In this document: positions 40,378 through 48,515 of the stretch, piece after piece
How positions within the stretch are numbered: the first letter of the stretch is position 1
How the letters are laid out: each line of letters begins with the position of its first letter
Origin: Qipengyuania profundimaris
GTDB taxonomy: Bacteria; Pseudomonadota; Alphaproteobacteria; Sphingomonadales; Sphingomonadaceae
NCBI RefSeq assembly: GCF_030717945.1
Contig: NZ_JAVAIM010000001.1
Span: forward strand, 2,355,131-2,419,130
Length of the DNA stretch: 64,000 bases
Direction of reading: 5' to 3'
Program-made: the position numbers and the translations under genes
The notes under the pieces: model-generated
Told to the model about the DNA's origin: nothing
Database searches by the model: none
The model's input: the letters and a program-made list of their open reading frames with translations, nothing else

Positions 40378-40593
40378 CTAGTGCCTAGCAACAGCGAGCC
40401 ATGAAACCCTCTGCATTGCTTCGGTCTCGGCGGTTAGTGCGGTGTCATATAGCCCACATTCTGGTCCGAGTGGTCCCCACTCTCCCCCCTCGCGCCACCG
40501 CATCTGATAGGTAAACGAACCGTCATCTCGCTTGGATATGATAACCTGCTCGGTATGATCGGGTTTGGTGTGCTGGCGGACGAACTTGACCAT
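40378..40593 (-). CDS. Small hypothetical protein
   Basis: A 71-residue ORF beginning MVKFVRQHTKPDHTEQVIISK. It has no signal or membrane helix, and it looks like a short soluble beta-rich protein (SFTYQMRWREGGEWGPLG) with a short C-terminal helix. No family recognised. It converges with rsmA. The composition is somewhat less GC-rich than its neighbours. Support comes only from its plausible sequence and lack of a competing gene. Confidence 0.45.
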   Translation of the reverse strand: MVKFVRQHTKPDHTEQVIISKRDDGSFTYQMRWREGGEWGPLGPECGLYDTALTAETEAMQRVSWLAVARH

Positions 40594-40717
40594 TAAACAC
40601 CCCTACTATCGCCGATGTCCGCTAACCACCCACAATCCGTCTTTCAGCCAACCGGCTGCGGGGCATTGCCTCTCTACCCTCCCGCCCATTTTTCCTGCCG
40701 CCAGGTGATCGAAACCC

Positions 40718-41185
40718 ATGATGTTCAATGATCGCGTCATTTCGACAGTCGAAGCCGAATTTGGGCTAGATTGGCATGACTATCGCTTCGTGGAATTCTT
40801 TTCGGGCGGCGAACTTTTCGCGCTGAACGATCTCGGCGACAGTTTTGGACCCAAACCATGGAGCGTAGTTTCTCCTTTCGATGGTGAGCTGAAAACGGGC
40901 AACAACTTCCGGTTTGAGACCTTCGATTATTTTGACCAATCGCTCCTCGCATTACCGGAAGACCGCAGCATCGTGGTTCAAATCTATCCTTATGCTGGTG
41001 TCGGACTCTTGCTCTCAATGAAGCAGCGCTCTCCGCTCGTGAAACGGTCGAAGCGGGCGCTCGATAATTTTCTTAGTTCGATAGAGTCCGAACTCACCGG
41101 CTGTCGTGATCGCAAACTTCGCGAGCTGTTGATCCAGGCCAAGGAATACGCGCTCGATCTCGCTGCAAAAAAGCGCGAACTCTAA
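40718..41185 (+). CDS. Hypothetical protein in a low-GC patch
   Basis: A 155-residue soluble protein starting MMFNDRVISTVEAEFGLDWH. It has a beta-rich, aromatic first two thirds and a basic helical C-terminus (VKRSKRALDNFLSSIESEL, then AKEYALDLAAKKREL). No family is recognised. Codon use is clearly more AT-rich than the flanking operons, which hints at recent acquisition. AGGTGA lies about 9 bases before the first ATG. It ends one base from the stop of glcB on the other strand. Another small unknown gene is on the opposite side. Confidence 0.6.
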   Translation: MMFNDRVISTVEAEFGLDWHDYRFVEFFSGGELFALNDLGDSFGPKPWSVVSPFDGELKTGNNFRFETFDYFDQSLLALPEDRSIVVQIYPYAGVGLLLSMKQRSPLVKRSKRALDNFLSSIESELTGCRDRKLRELLIQAKEYALDLAAKKREL

Positions 41186-41186
41186 G

Positions 41187-43277
41187 CTAATCCTTCTTCC
41201 GCCTCCGCCAAGCATGGAGCAGCGGTTCGGTATAGCCGCTCGGTTGCTCCACGCCCTTGAAGATCAGGTCCTTCGCCGCGCTGAAGGCCGGGCCGTCCTC
41301 GTTTTCGAGCAGCGGTTCATAGAATGGGTCGCCCGCGTTCTGTTCGTCGACCTTGGCGGCCATGCGGCGCAGGCTGTCCATGACCTGATCCTCCGAGATC
41401 ACCCCGTGCAGCAGCCAGTTGGCGATGTGCTGCGAGCTGATGCGCAGCGTTGCGCGGTCTTCCATCAGGCCGACGTCGTTGATGTCGGGCACCTTGGAGC
41501 AGCCGACGCCCTGGTCGATCCAGCGAACCACGTAACCGAGCAGGCCCTGGCAGTTGTTGTCGAGTTCCTCGCGGATTTCGTCTTCGGACCAGTTCACGCC
41601 ATCGGCCAGCGGAATCGTCAGCAACTCGTCCAGTTTCGCCGCATCGGGCAGGCCCTTCTGGATCTCGAACACGTCCTCGCGGTGATAGTGGATCGCATGG
41701 AGCGTCGCCGCAGTCGGGCTCGGCACCCAGGCGGTGTTGGCGCCTGCGCGCAGGTGGCCGATCTTCTCAATCATCATCTGGCCCATGAGGTCGGGTGCGG
41801 CCCACATGCCCTTGCCGATCTGCGCGCGGCCCGCGAGGCCATGCGCCAGGCCGATGCCGACATTGCGCGCCTCATACGCCTTGAGCCAGGCGGAGTTCTT
41901 CATCTCGCCCTTGCGCATCATCGGCCCGGCCCGCATCGAGGTGTGGATTTCGTCGCCCGTGCGGTCGAGGAAGCCGGTGTTGATGAAGACGATCCGGTCC
42001 TTCACCGCATGGATGCAGGCGGCAAGGTTGGCGCTGGTGCGCCGTTCCTCGTCCATCACGCCGACCTTGACGGTGTGACGCGGCAGGCCGAGCAAATCCT
42101 CCACCGCATCGAACAGGTCGTTGGTGAAGGCGCATTCGTCCGGCCCGTGCATCTTGGGCTTCACGATATAGATCGATCCGCAGCGCGAATTGCCGAACTT
42201 GCCGAGGCCCTCGACATCATGCGCACCGATTGCACTGGTGAGGACGGCGTCCATGATGCCTTCGGGAATTTCGCCGCCGTCCCAGCGCATCGCCGGATTG
42301 GTCATCAGGTGCCCGACATTGCGCACGAACATCAGGCTGCGACCGGGCAGCTTGTGCTCCCCACCCTCGCTGTCCGTGTAAGTCTTGTCGCCCGCCAGCG
42401 TACGCGTGAGCGTCCGGCCGCCCTTCTCGAAGCTCTCTTCGAGATCGCCGCGCATGATGCCGAGCCAGTTGCGATAGGCGACCAGCTTGTCCTCGGCATC
42501 GACTGCTGCGACCGAATCCTCGCAATCGGCGATCGTGGTCAGCGCAGCTTCCAGATTGATATCGGCAATGCCCAGCCGGTCGGTCTTGCCCACCTGGCTG
42601 TCGGGATCGACTACGATCTCGACGTGCAGGCCATTGTGCCGGAATAGCGGCCCTTTATCGGTTGCGCCGACGAGTTGCGATGGATCGGCAAGTGCGAGGT
42701 CGTCGAGACTTTCGAGATCCGCCCAGCTTCCGCTCGCAAGCGGCAGGATTTCGTCGAGCAGCTTGCGCCCTTCCGCGATCACTGCCGCGCCGCGTTCTTC
42801 GTCATAGCCACTGGGCTTCGCCGGAGGCGCATCCAGCGCATCGGTGCCGTAGAGCGCATCGTAGAGGCTGCCCCACCGCGCATTTGCCGCGTTCAGCAGG
42901 AAACGCGCGTTGAGGATCGGCACCACCAGCTGCGGCCCGGCCATGGTCGCGATCTCGGGATCGACATTCTGCGTGCCGATGGTGAAATCGCCCGGTTCGG
43001 GCACGAGATAGCCGATCTCTTCCAGGAACGCGCGATAGGCACCGGCGTCGTGCGGCTGGCCAGCGCGCTCGCCATGCCACGCGTCGATCTTCGCCTGTAG
43101 GTCTTCGCGCTTCGCCAGCAGCGCGGCATTGCGCGGCGCGAACTCGCTCAGCAGTGTCGCGAACCCCTGCCAGAACCCGTCCACATCGCGCCCGAGCGGT
43201 TGGAGCACGTCGGTTTCGATAAAGGTAGCCAGCTGCGGATCGACCTCGATCCCGGCGCGCGTCACATAATCGGTCAT
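41187..43277 (-). CDS. glcB: Malate synthase G
   Basis: A 696-residue malate synthase G, which condenses glyoxylate and acetyl-CoA to malate. Characteristic parts are the long insert, [15 protein letters not shown], the [13 protein letters not shown] segment, [18 protein letters not shown] with active-site residues, and the C-terminal [24 protein letters not shown] with the catalytic Asp region. AGAGGAG lies 4 bases before ATG. No isocitrate lyase gene is close. Divergent from the arginine-succinylation operon with 140 bases between. Confidence 0.96.
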   Translation of the reverse strand: MTDYVTRAGIEVDPQLATFIETDVLQPLGRDVDGFWQGFATLLSEFAPRNAALLAKREDLQAKIDAWHGERAGQPHDAGAYRAFLEEIGYLVPEPGDFTIGTQNVDPEIATMAGPQLVVPILNARFLLNAANARWGSLYDALYGTDALDAPPAKPSGYDEERGAAVIAEGRKLLDEILPLASGSWADLESLDDLALADPSQLVGATDKGPLFRHNGLHVEIVVDPDSQVGKTDRLGIADINLEAALTTIADCEDSVAAVDAEDKLVAYRNWLGIMRGDLEESFEKGGRTLTRTLAGDKTYTDSEGGEHKLPGRSLMFVRNVGHLMTNPAMRWDGGEIPEGIMDAVLTSAIGAHDVEGLGKFGNSRCGSIYIVKPKMHGPDECAFTNDLFDAVEDLLGLPRHTVKVGVMDEERRTSANLAACIHAVKDRIVFINTGFLDRTGDEIHTSMRAGPMMRKGEMKNSAWLKAYEARNVGIGLAHGLAGRAQIGKGMWAAPDLMGQMMIEKIGHLRAGANTAWVPSPTAATLHAIHYHREDVFEIQKGLPDAAKLDELLTIPLADGVNWSEDEIREELDNNCQGLLGYVVRWIDQGVGCSKVPDINDVGLMEDRATLRISSQHIANWLLHGVISEDQVMDSLRRMAAKVDEQNAGDPFYEPLLENEDGPAFSAAKDLIFKGVEQPSGYTEPLLHAWRRRKKD

Positions 43278-43417
43278 GGAACTCCTCTAGGGGTATGCAA
43301 ATCACAATTTCGGCCCGGGGAGGAGGCGTTCTCCATAACGATGGTCCGTGACATTGCAACCTGCTCACAGTGCGCAGGGGTGGACTTGCGGTGTGCCATG
43401 GCTAGAGACCGTTGCCG

Positions 43418-44626
43418 ATGAAACCGGACGCCACCCCGCAAGCCTTTCTCGATGCCGTCGATGCCGACACCATGCTGCGCGAGGTGCAGGACTGGGCGGC
43501 GATCAACACCGGCACCGGCAATCTGGACGGGCTGGCCACCATGGCGGGCAAGCTTGCCGATGCGTTTAGCCAGCTTCCCGGCGAGGTCGAGCTGCTGGAG
43601 CCCGCGACCGTCACCGCAATCTCCGCCGAGGGGCGCGAGTTCGAGAAACCGCATGGCGAACACATGGTCCTGCGTGTGCGGCCAGAGGCGGAGCGGCGGT
43701 TTGTGCTCACCGGGCACATGGATACCGTCTTCCCGGCAGATCACCCGTTCCAGGAGGTTAGCTGGCTCGACGACGAGACGATCAACGGCCCCGGCACCGC
43801 CGACATGAAGGGCGGCCTCGACGTCATCCTCCATGCGCTGAAATTGTTCGAGACGACCGAGGGCGCATCGCGCGTCGGCTACGATGTTATGATCAATTCG
43901 GACGAGGAAACCGGCAGCCTCGCCAGCCGCGGCCTGATCGAGGAGCTGGCGCGTGGCAAATACGCCGCGCTGACCTACGAACCCTCCGCTCTTCCCGACG
44001 GCACGCTGGCCCATGCGCGCGGCGGCACGGGTAATTACTCGGTCACGATGACCGGCAAGAGCGCGCACGCGGGCCGCAATCCACAGGACGGGCGCAACGC
44101 TATTGTCGCGGCAAGCGACCTGGTGCTGCGCGTCAAGGCGCTCGAGGCCGAGGACATCACCGTCAATCCGGCCAAGATTGAGGGCGGTGCGGCGAACAAT
44201 GTCGTGCCCGACCTCGCAGTCCTTCGCTTCAACATCCGCCCCAAGTCAACCGACGCGATGGAGCGCTTCGATGGCGAGCTCGACGCGATCCTGCGCCTTA
44301 TCGAGGCCGAGCACGAAGTCGGCGTCCACCGCCACGGCGGCGTCACCCGGCCGCCCAAGCCAGTCGATGGGAAAGCGCAGCGCCTGTTCGATCTCGTGAA
44401 AGACTGCGGTGCCCAGCTTGGTCAGCAGATCGGCTGGAAGAGCACGGGCGGCGTGTGCGACGGCAATAATATCGCGGCCACCGGCGTTCCGGTGGTCGAT
44501 ACCATGGGCGTGCGCGGCGGGGCGATCCATTCGCCTGACGAGTTCATGATCGTGCCATCCCTGCGCGAACGCGCCGCCCTGTCGGCGCTGGTGCTGACCA
44601 GGCTTTCGACCGGAGATCCCCTGTGA
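43418..44626 (+). CDS. M20-family metallohydrolase, possible desuccinylase or carboxypeptidase
   Basis: A 402-residue M20 enzyme. The zinc ligands and catalytic acids are visible: His/Asp in TGHMDTVFP, Asp in GPGTADMKGG, the Glu pair in NSDEETGS, and His in IHSPDEF. The dimerisation domain (TGNYSVTMTGKSAHAG) is present. The family includes carboxypeptidase G2, ArgE and DapE. It overlaps astA by 4 bases (GTGA), so it is translationally coupled to arginine succinylation. A role in removing succinyl from a pathway intermediate is possible. The start is ATG 43418; TTG 43412 is in the same frame. Confidence 0.82.
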   Translation: MKPDATPQAFLDAVDADTMLREVQDWAAINTGTGNLDGLATMAGKLADAFSQLPGEVELLEPATVTAISAEGREFEKPHGEHMVLRVRPEAERRFVLTGHMDTVFPADHPFQEVSWLDDETINGPGTADMKGGLDVILHALKLFETTEGASRVGYDVMINSDEETGSLASRGLIEELARGKYAALTYEPSALPDGTLAHARGGTGNYSVTMTGKSAHAGRNPQDGRNAIVAASDLVLRVKALEAEDITVNPAKIEGGAANNVVPDLAVLRFNIRPKSTDAMERFDGELDAILRLIEAEHEVGVHRHGGVTRPPKPVDGKAQRLFDLVKDCGAQLGQQIGWKSTGGVCDGNNIAATGVPVVDTMGVRGGAIHSPDEFMIVPSLRERAALSALVLTRLSTGDPL

Positions 44627-45639
44627 CCTTTCGCTTGCGCGCCGCGCAGATCGGCGACCTCGAGCATCTTTACGAGATGGCCAAGCTGACCGGTGGCGGC
44701 TTCACCAATCTGCCCGCAGATCGCGCCGCGCTAACCAGAAAGCTGGAGCGCGCCGAAGAAGCCTTCGCCCGTACCGAGAACACGCTGGGCGATGACGTGT
44801 TTACGCTGGTCCTGGAGAATAGCGAAAACGGCCAGGTGCGCGGCACCTGCCAGCTGTTCACGCAGGTCGGGCAGCAGTGGCCCTTCTACTCCTATCGCCT
44901 GACCACGCTGACCCAGCATAGCCAGGAACTCGACCGCACGGTGCGCGCCGAATTGCTGAGCCTCGTTACCGATCTCGAGGGGTCGAGCGAAGTGGGCGGC
45001 CTGTTCCTCCATCCGGGCGAACGCGCCGGCGGGCTCGGCCTGCTGCTGGCGCGCAGCCGCTATCTGTTCATCGCCATGCACCGCGCGCGCTTTGCAGACC
45101 GGATCCTCGCCGAATTGCGCGGCGTGATCGACGATCGCGGCGGCTCGCCCTTCTGGGACGGGGTCGCAGGGCGCTTCTTCGGCATGACCTTCCAGGAAGC
45201 CGATTATTTCAACGCCATTAATGGCAACCAATTCATCGCCGATCTGATGCCGAAACACCCGGTCTACATCGCCATGCTCAACGGCGAGGCGCGCAAGGTG
45301 ATCGGCGTTCCGCACCCCAGCGGCCGCGCGGCGATGCGGATGCTGGAGAACGAGAATTTTGCCTACGAAGGCTATGTCGATATCTTCGACGGCGGGCCGA
45401 CCATGACCACGCGGACAGACAGCGTGAAAAGCATCGCCGAAGCGGCGGAAAAGACGCTCTCCGCCACCGATCTCGACGACGGCGAGCGGGCGCTGGTCGC
45501 CACCGGCAAGCTCGGCGAATTCCGCAGCGCCTATGGGATGCGCCATATCGGCGACGACGGGACGATCGCGATCGATGCCGAATGCGCCGAAGCATTGGGC
45601 GTCGCCAAGGGCGATTCGGTATGGAGCGTCGCGCGGTGA
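44623..45639 (+). CDS. astA: Arginine N-succinyltransferase
   Basis: A 338-residue AstA, first step of the ammonia-producing arginine succinyltransferase (AST) pathway: succinyl-CoA + L-arginine to N2-succinylarginine. The family start FRLRAAQIGDLEHLYEMAKL, the FLHPGERAGGLGLLLARSRYLF acyl-CoA-binding area, PFWDGVAGRFFGMTFQEADY and the C-terminal GDSVWSVA are clear. GTG start with CGGAGAT 5 bases upstream, inside the end of the M20 gene; its own stop overlaps astB. Confidence 0.95.
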   Translation: MTFRLRAAQIGDLEHLYEMAKLTGGGFTNLPADRAALTRKLERAEEAFARTENTLGDDVFTLVLENSENGQVRGTCQLFTQVGQQWPFYSYRLTTLTQHSQELDRTVRAELLSLVTDLEGSSEVGGLFLHPGERAGGLGLLLARSRYLFIAMHRARFADRILAELRGVIDDRGGSPFWDGVAGRFFGMTFQEADYFNAINGNQFIADLMPKHPVYIAMLNGEARKVIGVPHPSGRAAMRMLENENFAYEGYVDIFDGGPTMTTRTDSVKSIAEAAEKTLSATDLDDGERALVATGKLGEFRSAYGMRHIGDDGTIAIDAECAEALGVAKGDSVWSVAR

Positions 45640-46889
45640 GCAAGCTTGTCGAAATCAACTTCGACGGCATCGTCGGCCCGTCGCATAATTACGCTGGCCT
45701 CAGCCTCGGCAATATCGCCAGCGCGAGCCACAAGGGCGACCCCTCCTATCCGCGTGCCGCCGCGCTCCAGGGTATCGCCAAGATGCGCGGGAATATGGAG
45801 CGCGGGCTGGCGCAGGGCTATCTGCTGCCCCTCCCGCGGCCGAACTTTTCGCTGCTTGAGCGGCTTGGCGTCGATGAGGACACCGATCGCGCCTTGCGCG
45901 CTGCCGCATGGTCCGCGAGTTCCATGTGGACCGCCAATGCCGCCACCGTCAGCCCCGCGCCGGATACTGCGGACGGGCGCTGCCATCTGACGCCCGCCAA
46001 TCTCGTGACGATGCTCCATCGCGGGCAGGAATGGCGCGATACGCAGGCGCAGCTGAAAATCGCCTTCGGCGACCGCGACCACTTCGCCGTCCACGATGCC
46101 GTCCCGCCCAGCTTCGGCGACGAGGGCGCGGCCAACCACATGCGATTCTGCGAAGGGCACGGCAGCAAGGGCGTCGAGGTCTTCGTTTATGGCCGACCAG
46201 GTGGCCGCTTCCCGGCACGCCAGCACGAACAGGCCAGCCGCGCGGTCGCTCGCCTTCACGATCTCGATCCCGCGGCCTGCGTTTTCATCGAACAGAACCC
46301 CGAAGCCATCGAGGCAGGCGCGTTCCACAATGACGTGGTCGCCGTAGCCAACGAGCGGGTGCTGTTCACGCACGAGCGCGCCTTTGCCGACCGGCAGGGC
46401 GCCTATGACGCGATCCGTGCGGCGTTTCCCGCGCTCGAGGTGGTCGAGGTGCCGGAGAGCGCAGTCAGCCTCGCCGAGGCGATCAAGACCTACCTGTTCA
46501 ACGCGCAATTGGTCACTCTCTCGTCAGGAGAAATCGCATTGGTCGTGCCGAGCGAGTGCCAGGAAAGCGCCGCCGTGTGGAACTGGTGCGAGAATATGCT
46601 CGCGGGCAACGGGCCGATCCGCAAGGTGATCCCCGTCGATGTCCGCCAGTCGATGGCGAATGGCGGCGGCCCCGCCTGCCTGCGGCTGCGCGTCGTCGCC
46701 GACCCCGCCACGGTAGACGCCCGCTTCCTGCTCGACGAGCAGCGGGCGGAGCGGATCGAATCAATCATCGCCCAGACCTGGCCCGAGCAGATCGATCCGG
46801 CCGATATCGGCAACGAAGCTCTGGCAAAGACCGTGATCGAAGCGCGCGAGGCCCTGCTGGCCGTCCTGTCGCTGGACGAACTGGCATAA
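45636..46889 (+). CDS. astB: N-succinylarginine dihydrolase
   Basis: A 417-residue AstB of the amidinotransferase superfamily. It hydrolyses N2-succinylarginine to N2-succinylornithine, two NH3 and CO2. Family marks are EINFDGIVGPSHNYAGLS, WTANAATVSPAPDT, NHMRFC, GAFHNDVVAVAN with the catalytic His, and the Cys-bearing NGGGPACLRLRV near the end. GTG 45636 overlaps the astA stop. The later AST genes astC, astD and astE are not next to it. Confidence 0.95.
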   Translation: MSKLVEINFDGIVGPSHNYAGLSLGNIASASHKGDPSYPRAAALQGIAKMRGNMERGLAQGYLLPLPRPNFSLLERLGVDEDTDRALRAAAWSASSMWTANAATVSPAPDTADGRCHLTPANLVTMLHRGQEWRDTQAQLKIAFGDRDHFAVHDAVPPSFGDEGAANHMRFCEGHGSKGVEVFVYGRPGGRFPARQHEQASRAVARLHDLDPAACVFIEQNPEAIEAGAFHNDVVAVANERVLFTHERAFADRQGAYDAIRAAFPALEVVEVPESAVSLAEAIKTYLFNAQLVTLSSGEIALVVPSECQESAAVWNWCENMLAGNGPIRKVIPVDVRQSMANGGGPACLRLRVVADPATVDARFLLDEQRAERIESIIAQTWPEQIDPADIGNEALAKTVIEAREALLAVLSLDELA

Positions 46890-46982
46890 CTCACGGATTT
46901 AGGTGGTTAACGCGCTGGACTGCGCGTCGGCAGCGCTTACACTCGGCGATGAGTTAACCATTCGATCGGCGGAACCGCGCGC

Positions 46983-46999
46983 TTGGCACGGGGTTTGCA
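46983..46999 (+). promoter_or_regulatory. Sigma-54 (-24/-12) promoter of a small membrane protein gene
   Basis: TTGGCACG, four bases, then TTGCA. The GG (46985-46986) and GC (46997-46998) are exactly 12 bases apart, and both boxes match the RpoN consensus fully. It lies in the noncoding gap after astB; transcription would begin near 47010, 24 bases before the GTG of the next gene. Confidence 0.75.
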
Positions 47000-47033
47000 C
47001 GATGAAGGGTTAAGAAACGGAGACCGCAAAAGC

Positions 47034-47279
47034 GTGCTGACCAAGGTGAAACGGCTGTTCGTGATCAAGACGCGCTTCGAAGCGTATCTGATCATCTTCG
47101 CCCTCGCCTTGGGCGCCATGACCCGCGGCGCGCATTACACGGTCGAATATCCCGGTGTGGGCGGCTATCTGCTGTTTGCCGCGACGGCCGGCGCGGTGTT
47201 CCTCGGCGGCGCGAAAATCCTCGACGCGATCCGATATGAGCGCGAGGCGGCGGCAACCTCTCAGGACAGCGAAGACTAA
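47034..47279 (+). CDS. Small two-helix membrane protein under a sigma-54-type promoter
   Basis: An 81-residue protein from GTG 47034: a basic N-terminus (LTKVKRLFVIKTRFEA), one helix (YLIIFALALGAMTRG), a short loop (AHYTVEYPGVGG), a second helix (YLLFAATAGAVFLGGAKIL) and an acidic tail. GGAGA lies 10 bases upstream. No family with known function is recognised. It is alone on its transcript, between astB and the convergent ssrA. Its position 24 bases behind a near-perfect -24/-12 promoter implies control by RpoN and an enhancer-binding protein. A TTG at 46983 would put the start in the promoter and is rejected. Confidence 0.7.
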   Translation: MLTKVKRLFVIKTRFEAYLIIFALALGAMTRGAHYTVEYPGVGGYLLFAATAGAVFLGGAKILDAIRYEREAAATSQDSED

Positions 47280-47294
47280 GTCCAGATATTATCG

Positions 47295-47646
47295 TAGAAG
47301 AAGGTGGGGGTTTCTGTTGCTAGCTACCCCCGGAGCCCCGGAATCCGCTTCTGTTGCCCGGTGGGTCCGACCGCGCTTTAGCTTTGTAAGATCAGGGCGT
47401 TAGCCCGTCAGGTTACGCAGCGAGAGCGAGTGCTTCGTTATCGTTGGCACTTGTGTGTTGTGAACAGTTTCACGGGATACTCAGCCCGGGCGAAAACACC
47501 GTCTTTCAGCACACGTCGATCCTAGTTCGGCCCCGTCAGAAACCGCGTAAAATCGCGGGTTGTGGTGGAGCCGCCGGGTACTGCCCCCGGGTCCGTTGTA
47601 CCTATTGCACGGCGCAGTTTATCGCCATAGCCGGTCGAAACCGGCG
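47295..47646 (-). ncRNA. ssrA: Two-piece (circularly permuted) tmRNA
   Basis: Transfer-messenger RNA that rescues stalled ribosomes and tags nascent chains. In the direction of transcription the acceptor piece comes first and ends in GGCGGCTCCACCA (CCA at 47565-47563). A 28-base spacer (47562-47535) follows, with an AACCGCG/CGCGGGTT hairpin, then the coding piece starting GGGGCCG at 47534. GGGGCCG and CGGCTCC pair over 7 bp with a G3-U pair, the alanine identity element. The T-arm is CCGGG-GGCAGTA-CCCGG. The tag reading frame (47448-47413) encodes ANDNEALALAA and a TAA stop. Outer ends are approximate. Confidence 0.93.
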
Positions 47647-47652
47647 AGGTTC

Positions 47653-47680
47653 TATATAGAGCGTCGCAGCTTAATGTGAA
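47653..47680 (-). promoter_or_regulatory. Promoter of ssrA
   Basis: On the minus strand, TTCACA (47680-47675), a 16-base spacer and TATATA (47658-47653). Transcription would start near 47646, just before the acceptor piece. Confidence 0.65.
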
Positions 47681-47743
47681 GTGAGCAGGGGTTTTTGTCG
47701 GGTTCATGGTTTGGTGCGACTTCGACTTCCGTCGTAGGCTTAA

Positions 47744-47826
47744 GCTGTTCCATCCCTCGCCGCCACCCGGCCACCCAAACAGTATAGTGCCGTGGGTGGC
47801 CGGGTGGGGGCGTGGGACGGAACAGC
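47744..47826. repeat. Long imperfect inverted repeat between ssrA and mscL
   Basis: Two arms of 34 bases (47744-47777 and 47793-47826) are complementary at 31 of 34 positions around a 15-base loop; the inner 15 bp (CCACCCGGCCACCCA) are perfect. It lies 43 bases past the mscL stop. There is no T run on either side, so it is not a standard intrinsic terminator. It may be a stem that protects the mscL mRNA end, or a dispersed palindromic element. Confidence 0.85.
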
Positions 47827-47869
47827 AAAGTCGGGACGGATGTCCCGACCGCACGCGACCAAAAACCCC

Positions 47870-48379
47870 CTACCCCATCGGCCCCTTCTCGGCCGCGTAG
47901 TCCGGCGTCGCCGCATCGCCCTTCCGCAATTCTGCGAGAATCTTCTTCAGCACATCGAGCTGCGGATCGGTCGGCACCTCGTCGCTCGTCGAGCTGTCTT
48001 CGGTTTCCGCCTGCTTGGCCTTGATCTCGTCGCTGACCTTGTTGACGCTGCGCACCAGCATGAACAGCGCAAAGGCCACGATGAGAAAATTGATCATGGC
48101 GGTGATCAGCGCGCCATATCCGATCATCGCAACCCCGGCTTCCTTCAGCTGCTCGTAATTGTCGAGCGCGCCCTCGTAACCCTCGGGTATCTCACCGAGC
48201 CGCAAGAACCAGTTGGAGAAGTCGATGTCGCCGAAAATCCAGCCGATCAGCGGCATCAGGATCGCCTCGGTCAGCTGTGTCACGATGCCGCTGAACGCCG
48301 CGCCGATGACCACACCTACGGCGAGGTCGATCACATTGCCGCGTGCGATGAATTTTTTGAATTCCGTACCCAGGCTCAT
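47870..48379 (-). CDS. mscL: Large-conductance mechanosensitive channel
   Basis: A 169-residue MscL that opens on membrane tension to release solutes. The first helix has GNVIDLAVGVVIGAAFSGIV, the periplasmic loop follows, then the second helix (MINFLIVAFALFMLVRSVN). The C-terminal cytoplasmic tail is longer and more acidic than in E. coli and ends with a helix (LDVLKKILAELRKG). AAGGGG lies 9 bases before ATG 48379; ATG 48385 is only 3 bases from it and less likely. Confidence 0.94.
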   Translation of the reverse strand: MSLGTEFKKFIARGNVIDLAVGVVIGAAFSGIVTQLTEAILMPLIGWIFGDIDFSNWFLRLGEIPEGYEGALDNYEQLKEAGVAMIGYGALITAMINFLIVAFALFMLVRSVNKVSDEIKAKQAETEDSSTSDEVPTDPQLDVLKKILAELRKGDAATPDYAAEKGPMG

Positions 48380-48448
48380 CCGCATTAACCCCTTTTTCGC
48401 CATGTTTTCTGGCACAGAGCGAATTTGCCCACAAGCACGTCGTTAATC

Positions 48449-48476
48449 TTGAATGATCGGCGAGGTGTGCTATCTT
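48449..48476 (+). promoter_or_regulatory. Promoter of the lemA operon
   Basis: TTGAAT, a 16-base spacer and TATCTT, about 33 bases before the ribosome binding site AAAGGA of the LemA gene, in the divergent gap with mscL. Confidence 0.5.
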
Positions 48477-48515
48477 CATAAGTCAGTACCGTAATACTAC
48501 CAAAGGACCCTCCCC

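Noticed and set aside
46983-47033. TTG start at 46983 giving a longer form of the small membrane protein
   Set aside because: It would put the first codons on top of the sigma-54 promoter and lacks a ribosome binding site; GTG 47034 has one.
47445-47465. TTGGCACTTG sequence resembling a sigma-54 -24 box
   Set aside because: There is no -12 GC at the required distance, and it lies inside the tmRNA tag region.
48409-48431. TGGCAC followed by TTTGC upstream of lemA
   Set aside because: The GG-to-GC distance is about 16 bases instead of 12.
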